Shown in pieces: positions 6,603-12,435 of a DNA stretch of 12,840 nucleotides. The position numbers and the translations under genes were made by a program. The notes under the pieces are model-generated. The model saw only the letters and a list, made by a program, of their open reading frames with translations. It had not been told where the DNA came from and ran no database searches. How positions within the stretch are numbered: the first letter of the stretch is position 1; each line of letters opens with the position of its first letter. The stretch comes from JAKFWF01 sp041745515. Lineage in GTDB: Bacteria > Pseudomonadota > Alphaproteobacteria > Rhizobiales > Hyphomicrobiaceae. The stretch spans positions 1 through 12,840 of the forward strand of contig JBGTIU010000097.1 in assembly GCA_041745515.1 (NCBI GenBank), written 5' to 3'.

Positions 6603-7463
6603 ATGACGCCTGAACTCATCACTTGTGCCCGCGACCTCCTCGGGCGGTATCGTGTTATTTTCTGCGATATCTGGGGGGTGCTGCACGATGGCGTTCAGGA
6701 ATACGCCGAGGCCGGGGAAACGCTCGAGCGTTTCCGAACGGACGGCGGCAAGGTGGTGCTGGTCTCGAACGCGCCCTATCCGGCAGAAAACGTGGAGCGC
6801 CTCCTCGCCGAGAAACACGTCAGACGAACTGCCTGGGACGCCATCGTGTCGTCGGGTGACATCACGAGGCGGCATTTGTCCGCGTGCAACTATGTGAACG
6901 TGCATCACCTCGGGCCTGTCCGAGGACTGGCGCTGTTCGAAGGCACCGGTTTGCAACTCGTCGAGCTCGTGGATGCCGAGGCCATCGTCTGCACCGGGCT
7001 GATCGATGAACGCAGTGAGACCGGTGAAAGCTATCGACCCTTGCTGGTTCGCGCTCTGGAAGGTGGATTGCCGTTTGTGTGCGCCAACCCCGATCTCGTC
7101 GTCGACGTGGGGGGCGTGACGCTGCCGTGCGCCGGGGCAATCGGCGTGGTCTATGCCACAATGGGCGGGGACGTGTACTGGGCGGGCAAGCCCCACAAGC
7201 CAGCTTACGATGCTGCGTTCGAGCGCGCCGCAAGTTTATTGGGCCGGCCCGTTGCCGTCGATGAGGTGATCGCGATCGGCGTTGCCATCGCGACCGACAT
7301 CGCCGGTGCCGGCGCGGCCGGCATCGACGCGCTGTTCATCGCCGGCGGCATTCACCGCGACGCCGTCATTACGAACGGCAGGTTCGACAAGAAGGGGCTG
7401 GCGAAGCTGTTGGCGGAGGCTGGAGTTGGTGCACGAGCGGCCATGACGGCGTTGCGATGGTAG
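6603..7463 (+). CDS. HAD-IIA (TIGR01459-type) hydrolase with altered motif IV
   Basis: This 286-residue protein shows HAD motif I as FCDIWGVLHDG (20-30, nucleophile Asp22; the usual second Asp is Trp24, as is normal in this subfamily). Motif II is LVSNAPYP (53-60), and a C2-type cap spans roughly 80-190. GKPHKPAYDAAFERAA (195-210) supplies the motif III Lys. Motif IV reads AIGVAIATDIAGA (224-236), where relatives have IGDxxxTDIAGA. The first metal-binding Asp (position 227) is therefore Val, encoded by GTT at 7281-7283, one base from GAT. Relatives are sugar-phosphate/nucleotide phosphatase-like, with unproven substrate in this subfamily. The altered site may weaken or abolish phosphatase activity, or reflect a sequence error. 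It is divergent from the FkbM gene. Confidence 0.9.
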   Translation: MTPELITCARDLLGRYRVIFCDIWGVLHDGVQEYAEAGETLERFRTDGGKVVLVSNAPYPAENVERLLAEKHVRRTAWDAIVSSGDITRRHLSACNYVNVHHLGPVRGLALFEGTGLQLVELVDAEAIVCTGLIDERSETGESYRPLLVRALEGGLPFVCANPDLVVDVGGVTLPCAGAIGVVYATMGGDVYWAGKPHKPAYDAAFERAASLLGRPVAVDEVIAIGVAIATDIAGAGAAGIDALFIAGGIHRDAVITNGRFDKKGLAKLLAEAGVGARAAMTALRW

Positions 7464-7598
7464 GGGCGAGCCGACCGACCGAGCTGTCCGCGCGCGTCGG
7501 CATGAACCTGGGCGATCGAGTCCGCCGTTTACAATCCGTATACTCTTCAGTTAGCCTCCTATCGGCGCTCAGGCTGCTGCCGCGTTCGGGGGGAGACC

Positions 7599-8057
7599 AT
7601 GCTCAATCCGAGCCCAGAGTATGTGTTGCGTGAACTCTATGCGGCGCGCGCGCGCGGCGACATCGAAGCGATGCTGCGTTACTGCTCCGACGATGTGATC
7701 TTCGCCATGTATCTGCCACGCGATGTGGTGCCGTTCGGCGGGGAGGCGCATGGCAAGCCTGCAGGGCGTGCGGCCATGCACAGCATCGCGAAGCACTTTG
7801 CGCTCGTCTATTTCTTGCCCGTCGGCATCGTCATGCTAGGCCAACTTGCCCGAGCGCAGGTGCGCTACTGCTTCCGTCACCGCGCCAGCGCCTTGGAACT
7901 CGACGGCGTCATGCGTCACGAGGTGCTCATCGAGCACAATCTGATCACCTGCATGCGCGAGTATCACGACACCGAGCGCATCCGCGCCTTCATGCGGTTG
8001 GCAACGGACGAGGCCGCGCCGGAGGTTCGCCTATCGCGTCGCAACCAGAACTCCTGA
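7599..8057 (+). CDS. NTF2/SnoaL-like domain protein
   Basis: This 152-residue protein has the NTF2-like cone-fold pattern. An N-terminal helix pair (VLRELYAARARGDIEAMLRYCSDDVIF, 9-35) is followed by GKPAGRAAMHSIAKHF and a run of beta strands, then HEVLIEHNLITCMREYHDTERIRAF. Proteins of this type bind or isomerise small hydrophobic molecules or are ketosteroid-isomerase-like; function cannot be assigned. A good ribosome-binding site (GGGGGGAG, 7588-7594, 4 nt before ATG) supports the start. TATACT at 7539-7544 could be a -10 box, with no convincing -35. The last nine codons (RLSRRNQNS) run into the 3' end of the opposing exporter gene, a 27-nt convergent overlap. Confidence 0.8.
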   Translation: MLNPSPEYVLRELYAARARGDIEAMLRYCSDDVIFAMYLPRDVVPFGGEAHGKPAGRAAMHSIAKHFALVYFLPVGIVMLGQLARAQVRYCFRHRASALELDGVMRHEVLIEHNLITCMREYHDTERIRAFMRLATDEAAPEVRLSRRNQNS

Positions 8058-8642
8058 ACCGATCAGCATGGTGCCGGTCGCCTGATTGATGCGCTTGGCG
8101 GTCCGGGTCGAGATCACGAGGCCGCGGGCCCGGTTGGCCAGCACCATGAACACGCCGTAGACGCCGTAGGAGACACTGACGACAATAGCGGCGAGGATCG
8201 CATAGTCTGCGGCGCCCAAGGCTGTGATGTCGAAGAATGTCGGCACCAGCGCTGCATAGAACAGGATCGGTTTGGGATTGCCGAGGGTCACCACGAGGCC
8301 AACGCCGACCTCACGCCACAAGGCGCCGGCCCTTTGCGATGCAATGACAACCGGCTTCGAGGAGCTCATGATCGCCTGGTAGCCCAGCCACAACAGATAG
8401 GCGGCGCCGGCGTATTTCAGCACCTGAAACAACGGCCCCATGGTGGTGGCGATCGCCGACATGCCGGCGACCGAGATCGCGATGAAGGTGAAATCGCCAA
8501 TGACGAGGCCAGTCGTCACTGCTAATCCGGCCGCCAGCCCGGAACCCAATGTGCGCGACATGATCGTCGCGAAACCAACGCCTGGCATGAGAACCAGCAG
8601 GAAGTAGGCGACGGCGAAGGCCAACGTGGCTTCCAAGGTCAT
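8031..8642 (-). CDS. LysE/RhtB-family amino-acid exporter
   Basis: This 203-residue inner-membrane protein has about six hydrophobic helices. Family marks are LVLMPGVGFATIMSRTLGSGLAAGL (N-terminal PGP-like segment), LKYAGAAYLLWLGYQAI (helix 3) and TLGNPKPILFYAALVP (the GNPK motif after the cytoplasmic loop). LysE-type permeases export amino acids or related metabolites; the substrate is not predictable. The ATG at 8642 has a GGAG at 8652-8655. A TTG at 8657 would add five residues and remove that site. It lies 34 nt after tyrA on the same strand, so it may be read through with the aromatic amino-acid genes. That location makes export of an aromatic amino acid conceivable, but this is only inference. 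Confidence 0.92.
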   Translation of the reverse strand: MTLEATLAFAVAYFLLVLMPGVGFATIMSRTLGSGLAAGLAVTTGLVIGDFTFIAISVAGMSAIATTMGPLFQVLKYAGAAYLLWLGYQAIMSSSKPVVIASQRAGALWREVGVGLVVTLGNPKPILFYAALVPTFFDITALGAADYAILAAIVVSVSYGVYGVFMVLANRARGLVISTRTAKRINQATGTMLIGSGVLVATR

Positions 8643-8676
8643 CGGTCGAGGCTCCAATGCACAAGCGACGCGCTAC

Positions 8677-9774
8677 TCAACAATCTTCTGGCGCTTTCTT
8701 GATTGCCACATCCGACTCCGCTTTCGCGGAGCCGGCCGGATGCGGCGCTTTCTTGATTGCCACATCCGACTCCGCTTTCGCGGAGCCGGCCGGATGCGGC
8801 GTATTCTTGATTGCCGCATCCGACTCCGCTTTCGCGGAGCCGGCCGGATGCGGCGTATGCACCGCATGACGGCCGAAGTCGGCGGCCGCCGTGTCCTGCC
8901 CGGCTTCGATGATGCTTCGCCGCAACTGGCGTGCGTCGGTGAACAGTTCGAACAGTTTGGCGCCATCGCCGAACCGAATTGCGCGCTGCAACGCGGTCAG
9001 ATCCTCGGAGAACCGTGCCAGCATTTCCAACGTGGCGTCGCGGTTGTTGAGGAATACGTCGCGCCACATCGTCGGGTCGGAAGCGGCAATGCGGGTAAAG
9101 TCGCGGAAACCGCCGGCCAAGAACTTGATGACTTCACTGTCGGTGACGCGGCCCAGGTGCGCGGCCGTATTGACGATGTTGAACGCGATCAGATGCGGCA
9201 CATGGCTGGTGATCGCCAGCACCATGTCGTGGTGTTCCGCCGTCATGATTTCGACGTTCGAACCGAGCGCGATCCACAGCGCCCTCAGGCGCTCGATCGC
9301 TGCCGGGTCGGCCTCCGCCGGCGGCGTCAAAACGCACCAGCGGCCATCGAACAGTTGGGCAAAGCCCGACTCCGGTCCAGAATGTTCGGTTCCGGAGATC
9401 GGATGGCCGGGAATAAAATGCACGCCATCCGGCACGTGCGGAGCGCAGTCCCGCAGGATCGCGCCTTTGACCGAACCGACATCGGTCAGGATCGTACCCG
9501 GCTCCAGATGGGGCGAGATTTCGGCGGTGATTTCACCGCACGCGCCAACAGGGGCGCACAGGATGACCAGATCGGCGCCGCGCACGGCGTCGGACGCCGC
9601 CGCATAGACGTGATCGACCAAGCCCAACCGCAGCGCGGTCGCACGCGTTGCAGCGGTGCGGGCGTGTCCGGTGATCTCGCCGACGAGCTTGCCCCGCCGC
9701 ATGGCGTGGCTCAGCGACGAACCAATCAAACCAATGCCGATCAGCGCCACACGATGGAAGAGAGGGCTCGTCAT
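8677..9774 (-). CDS. tyrA: Prephenate/arogenate dehydrogenase with repeat-derived C-terminal tail
   Basis: This 365-residue protein oxidatively decarboxylates prephenate (or arogenate) for tyrosine synthesis in the cytoplasm. Residues 8-20 (RVALIGIGLIGSS) hold the NAD(P)-binding GxGxxG. ILTDVGSVKG (95-104), GHPISGTEHSGP (123-134) with the catalytic-region His124, and ITSHVPHLIAF (188-198) are TyrA motifs. The normal domain ends around RRSIIEAGQDTAAADFGR (285-302). After it come three 18-residue repeats (307-324, 325-342, 343-360) built on PHPAGSAKAESD and a final APEDC, encoded by a 54-bp tandem array. I chose ATG 9774 because it forms an ATGA overlap with the hisC stop and starts at the family N-terminus. 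The frame's upstream extension is hisC shadow. The enzyme core looks intact. Confidence 0.93.
   Translation of the reverse strand: MTSPLFHRVALIGIGLIGSSLSHAMRRGKLVGEITGHARTAATRATALRLGLVDHVYAAASDAVRGADLVILCAPVGACGEITAEISPHLEPGTILTDVGSVKGAILRDCAPHVPDGVHFIPGHPISGTEHSGPESGFAQLFDGRWCVLTPPAEADPAAIERLRALWIALGSNVEIMTAEHHDMVLAITSHVPHLIAFNIVNTAAHLGRVTDSEVIKFLAGGFRDFTRIAASDPTMWRDVFLNNRDATLEMLARFSEDLTALQRAIRFGDGAKLFELFTDARQLRRSIIEAGQDTAAADFGRHAVHTPHPAGSAKAESDAAIKNTPHPAGSAKAESDVAIKKAPHPAGSAKAESDVAIKKAPEDC
8691..8852. repeat. Three 54-bp in-frame tandem repeats carrying a palindrome
   Basis: Units are at 8691-8744, 8745-8798 and 8799-8852. The first two are identical. The third differs at three positions (GCGTATT for GCGCTTT near its start, and GCCGCATCC for GCCACATCC). 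A fragment of a fourth unit (GCGTATG) may follow at 8853. Each unit holds a hairpin: CATCCG, CTCCGC, a four-base TTTC turn (GAAA on the coding strand), GCGGAG, CCGGC, CGGATG. The length is 18 codons, so the tyrA frame is kept. There are no spacers, so it is not a CRISPR. Confidence 0.95.
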
Positions 9775-10883
9775 GCCGCGTTTGCCTTCAGAAAATCGCC
9801 GAGTGCCGCCACCACCGCCTTGTTCTCCGCTTCCGTTCCAACCGTCATCCGCAGCGCGCCCGGCAACCCGTAGCCGACCATCCCGCGCAGAATGATCGCC
9901 CGCGACTTGAGGTAATCGTCGGCCGCCGCAGCGTTGCCTCCCTTCGCTTCGGCGAAATGTATCAACAGGAAGTTGCCGACGCTTGGGCTGACCCGCAAAC
10001 CCAAGCGCTCGAGCTCGGCGGTAAGCCACGCCAACCACTTGTCGTTGTGGGCGATTGCGGCCTCCTGATGCCCGCGATCCTCGATGGCCGCAATGCCGGC
10101 AGCAATTGCCGGTGCTGACACGTTGAACGGCCCACGGATGCGGTTCAGCACATCGACGATCGCCTCGGGTGCATACATCCACCCGAGGCGCAGCGCCGCC
10201 AGCCCGTGCAGCTTGGAGAACGTGCGGGTCATCACCGTGTTTTCGGTTGTCGCGACCAGTTCGAGACCGGCCTCGTAGTCATTGCGACGGACGTACTCGC
10301 AATAGGCGGCATCGAGCACCAACAAGACATCGCCGGGCATGCTCGAGCGCAGCCGGCGGACCTCATCGAACGGGATATAGCTTCCGGTCGGATTGTTGGG
10401 GTTGGCCAGGAACACCATTCGCGTCCGCGGCGTAACCCTGGCCAAAATCGCATCGACATCGGTACGCAGATCACGTTCGGGCGCGACCACCGGCGTCGCA
10501 CCGCGCGCACGGATGGCGATCGGATACATCATGAACCCGTGCTCGGTATGGATCGCTTCGTCGCCGGGTCCAAGGTAGGCCTGGGCGAGCAGGCCGAGGA
10601 TTTCATCGGAGCCGGCGCCGCAAACAATGTGGTCGGGATTGAGGCCATAAATGCGGGCGATGGCCTGCCGGAGCTTCGAAGCCGTGCCGTCGGGATAGCG
10701 TTCGAGATGCCCGGCTTCGGCCTGGAATGCGGCGATGGCCTTGAGCGAGGGCCCAAGCGGGCTCTCGTTCGCAGACAGCTTGATCGGCGTCATGCCGCCC
10801 GGCAGCGCGCTTTCGCCCGGCACGTAGGCGGCAATATCGAGAATGCCGGCGCGTGGAACCGGGGCACGTGGCGGTGGGGACAT
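9771..10883 (-). CDS. hisC: Histidinol-phosphate / aromatic aminotransferase
   Basis: This 370-residue PLP-dependent class I/II aminotransferase begins at ATG 10883 (MSPPPRAPVPRAGILDIAAYVPG), which matches the usual HisC N-terminus. A GTG at 10970 would add 29 residues unlike the family. Landmarks are KLSANESPLGPS (35-46), CGAGSDEIL (88-96), NPNNPTG (161-167), DAAYCEY (191-197, PLP-binding Asp and Tyr) and TFSKLHGLAALRLGW (221-235) with the Schiff-base Lys224. HisC converts imidazole-acetol phosphate to histidinol phosphate. Copies located beside tyrA in alphaproteobacteria also serve in phenylalanine/tyrosine transamination, which the direct fusion of reading to tyrA (ATGA) suggests here. 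No strong ribosome-binding site is seen upstream. It is divergent from vapB. Confidence 0.94.
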   Translation of the reverse strand: MSPPPRAPVPRAGILDIAAYVPGESALPGGMTPIKLSANESPLGPSLKAIAAFQAEAGHLERYPDGTASKLRQAIARIYGLNPDHIVCGAGSDEILGLLAQAYLGPGDEAIHTEHGFMMYPIAIRARGATPVVAPERDLRTDVDAILARVTPRTRMVFLANPNNPTGSYIPFDEVRRLRSSMPGDVLLVLDAAYCEYVRRNDYEAGLELVATTENTVMTRTFSKLHGLAALRLGWMYAPEAIVDVLNRIRGPFNVSAPAIAAGIAAIEDRGHQEAAIAHNDKWLAWLTAELERLGLRVSPSVGNFLLIHFAEAKGGNAAAADDYLKSRAIILRGMVGYGLPGALRMTVGTEAENKAVVAALGDFLKANAA

Positions 10884-10963
10884 GGGCAAGGGGTCTCGAG
10901 TTGATGCGATGCGGGTGGACCAATAAGCCCGACCGCACGGGAAATCAAACCGGGCGGGCCACA

Positions 10964-11015
10964 TTGACACCAGGCCGAAATTTGTATATCCACTATGGAC
11001 ATACTAAGGATATGC
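10964..11015 (+). promoter_or_regulatory. Promoter and autoregulatory operator of the first toxin-antitoxin module
   Basis: A perfect TTGACA (-35) at 10964-10969 is followed by TATATC at 10985-10990 (-10, 15-nt spacer). Overlapping it are three copies of a half-site like GGAYATRC. One lies on the minus strand at 10984-10991 (GTATATCC read on plus). Two lie on plus at 10997-11004 (GGACATAC) and 11008-11015 (GGATATGC), spaced 11 nt apart, about one helical turn. The last half-site contains part of the AAGGA ribosome-binding site (11006-11010). Binding by VapB/VapBC is inferred from the way such modules are usually controlled. Confidence 0.55.
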
Positions 11016-11016
11016 C

Positions 11017-11253
11017 ATGCCGACAACAACTGTCGTCTTCAAGAGTAACCAGACCCAGGCCGTCCGCCTGCCGAAGGACGTTGCATTCCCCGAGAGCGTG
11101 CGTGAGGTGGAGATCGTCAAGGTGGGCAACAGCCGTGTGATAAGCCCGGTCGGCCGCCGGTGGGACACGTTTTTTGCCAGGCGGTCGAAGTTGTCTGACG
11201 ACTTCCTGACAGAACGGGATCAAGACGCCTTCGAGGACCGAGAGCCGTTCTGA
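11017..11253 (+). CDS. vapB: VapB-family antitoxin (AbrB/MazE fold)
   Basis: This 78-residue protein has an N-terminal swapped-hairpin AbrB-type DNA-binding domain. TTVFKSNQTQAVRLPKDVAFPESVREVEIVKVGNSRVISP (about 3-45) matches this fold well, with the QAVRLPK strand-turn. The C-terminal RRSKLSDDFLTERDQDAFEDREPF is the acidic toxin-neutralising tail. It represses its own operon and inhibits the PIN toxin encoded next. AAGGA lies 6 nt before the ATG. The stop TGA overlaps the toxin ATG by one base (TGATG), giving translational coupling. Family call is high confidence. Confidence 0.93.
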   Translation: MPTTTVVFKSNQTQAVRLPKDVAFPESVREVEIVKVGNSRVISPVGRRWDTFFARRSKLSDDFLTERDQDAFEDREPF

Positions 11254-11651
11254 TGCTGCGCTACATGCTCGACACCGATACGTGCATCCGTGCGATGCGC
11301 GCCAGCGCGGCGTCGAGGTTGGCGGGCAGATTCAATCGGCATGCCGAGCAGCTGTGCATTTCAAGCATTGCCCTCGCCGAACTGCACTACGGCGCCGAGA
11401 ACTCGCAACGCGTTGCGGACAACCTGATTGAGCTAGAGCAGTTCGTAGCTAGGCTTCAAGCAGTCCTGGACTTCGATGTAGCCGCTGCCGTCGACTTCGG
11501 GCGCGTGAGGGTCGTGCTTCGAAAGAAGCCCATAGGCCCACTCGATACCTTGATCGCCGCGCATGCCCGCAGCCGCGACTTGATCGTCGTCACCGGCAAC
11601 ATCGCTGAGTTCGGACGCGTGCCCGGTCTCACGGTGGAAGATTGGCGGTAG
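11253..11651 (+). CDS. vapC: VapC-family PIN-domain toxin (tRNA endonuclease type)
   Basis: This is a 132-residue PIN-domain ribonuclease. The acidic metal-binding residues are Asp7 (YMLDTDTC), Glu43 (ALAELHYGAE) and Asp98 (IGPLDTLIAAHARS). The VTGNIAEFGRVPGL segment (113-125) corresponds to the VTNNxxEFxRVPGL stretch of tRNA(fMet)-cleaving VapC proteins. The toxin cuts tRNA when free of VapB, halting translation. The TGN in place of the TNN commonly found may be neutral. It overlaps vapB by one base. Confidence 0.92.
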   Translation: MLRYMLDTDTCIRAMRASAASRLAGRFNRHAEQLCISSIALAELHYGAENSQRVADNLIELEQFVARLQAVLDFDVAAAVDFGRVRVVLRKKPIGPLDTLIAAHARSRDLIVVTGNIAEFGRVPGLTVEDWR

Positions 11652-11662
11652 GTCGGGGCGTG

Positions 11663-11690
11663 TTGTGCAATAGTTTGATTTATTGTACAA
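11663..11690 (+). promoter_or_regulatory. Inverted-repeat operator upstream of Phd-type antitoxin
   Basis: The arms TTGTGCAATA (11663-11672) and TATTGTACAA (11681-11690) are complementary at 9 of 10 positions with an 8-nt spacer. Each contains an 8-bp near- or perfect palindrome (TTGTGCAA, TTGTACAA) spaced 20 nt apart, two helical turns. This fits Phd/YefM dimers binding side by side. The AT-rich stretch could also hold the promoter. The assignment is inference from position and symmetry. Confidence 0.55.
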
Positions 11691-11719
11691 AACAATTCCA
11701 ACGCCGGAGACTATCTGCC

Positions 11720-11980
11720 ATGAAAACCTACCCGCTCAATGAAGCTCGCGCTGATTTTTCCAAACTGGTCGAGCGCGCGCTGGCAGGTGAGCCCCAGCGC
11801 ATCACCCGCTACGGCAAGGAAGCGGTCGTCGTCGTCTCGGAAAAGGTTTGGGCTGCTCTCTCACGATCCGCACCCACACTCGGTGCGCTGTTGGCTCAAC
11901 ATGCGCGGGCCGGCACGATGAGCGACGACATGGTTGACCGACCTTGGAAAGATCGCTCGCTGGGCGCGGACTTCGAGTGA
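11720..11980 (+). CDS. Phd/YefM-family antitoxin
   Basis: This is an 86-residue antitoxin. MKTYPLNEARADFSKLVERALAGEPQRITRYGKEAVVVVSEKVWAAL is the Phd/YefM DNA-binding domain with its typical NEAR-F-LV and RYGKEAVVVVS spacing. The remaining LGALLAQHARAGTMSDDMVDRPWKDRSLGADFE is the partner-binding tail. GGAGA (11706-11710) is a good ribosome-binding site. The frame extends upstream to 11642, but that would include the operator, so ATG 11720 is preferred. It should repress its own promoter and neutralise the PIN toxin that follows. Antitoxins of this type usually pair with Doc, RelE or PIN toxins; here it is PIN. Confidence 0.93.
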   Translation: MKTYPLNEARADFSKLVERALAGEPQRITRYGKEAVVVVSEKVWAALSRSAPTLGALLAQHARAGTMSDDMVDRPWKDRSLGADFE

Positions 11981-11982
11981 CG

Positions 11983-12420
11983 ATGTATCTGCTCGATACC
12001 AACATCATCTCGATGCTCGATCCGAGGCGACAACAGCATGAGGTGGCCCTGATCGCGTGGTTGGATCGCAATGGCGCCAAGCTGTTCCTGTCTGTCATGA
12101 CGATAACGGAGATGGACAGCGGGGTTTTGAAACTTCGACGCGATGGCAAAGCCGAGCGAGCTGATGAGGTCGCTGATCTGGTATCGTCTATCCTGACGGA
12201 TTTTGGCGACCGAATACTACCGATCGACATCGACACAGCGCGCCACGTCGCACGGCTAGGCGGGGAAAGCTATCGGCGGCAGGTGGCATTGCCAGACCTG
12301 ATCATCGCGGCAACGGCGGCGCGGCACGGTCTGATCGTCCTGACGCGCAATCTGAAAGATTTCGGTCGGTTGAGCGTCACAGCACTCGATCCGTTCAAAA
12401 AATTGCCGGCCGACATCTGA
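11983..12420 (+). CDS. PIN-domain toxin (VapC-like, FitB-type)
   Basis: This is a 145-residue PIN-domain protein with intact acidic residues: Asp5 (YLLDTNIISM), Glu43 (MTITEMDSG) and Asp105 (ALPDLIIAATAARHGL). It ends with LTRNLKDFGRLSVTALDPF (120-138), as in FitB/VapC-like ribonucleases. ATG 11983 follows 2 nt after the antitoxin stop. A GTG at 11977 (overlapping the stop as GTGA, MTMYLLD) is an equally tight alternative. Function as an RNA-cleaving toxin paired with the Phd-type antitoxin is inferred from adjacency and family. Confidence 0.92.
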   Translation: MYLLDTNIISMLDPRRQQHEVALIAWLDRNGAKLFLSVMTITEMDSGVLKLRRDGKAERADEVADLVSSILTDFGDRILPIDIDTARHVARLGGESYRRQVALPDLIIAATAARHGLIVLTRNLKDFGRLSVTALDPFKKLPADI

Positions 12421-12435
12421 AACGGTTTCGAAACA

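Noticed and set aside
7464..7598. Possible promoter or small gene before the NTF2-like gene
   Set aside because: TATACT at 7539-7544 resembles a -10 box but there is no matching -35. No small open frame with a ribosome-binding site stands out.
8691..8852. CRISPR array
   Set aside because: The repeats are contiguous with no unique spacers, lie inside a coding frame, and no cas genes are present.
8626..9873. A 415-residue open frame on the plus strand antisense to tyrA
   Set aside because: It is arginine-rich, shows no domain, and its repeats are the reverse reading of the 54-bp array. The minus strand encodes a well-conserved TyrA.
9775..10182. N-terminal extension of the tyrA frame (136 residues)
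   Set aside because: It overlaps hisC and has no similarity to a chorismate mutase or other known fusion domain. The ATGA overlap gives a natural start.
10206..10904. A 232-residue plus-strand frame antisense to hisC
   Set aside because: It is a shadow of a clearly conserved aminotransferase gene.
12425..12434. Palindrome GTTTCGAAAC between the second toxin gene and the LLM gene
   Set aside because: The arms are only 5 bp with no loop and no T-run, too little for a terminator or binding-site call.
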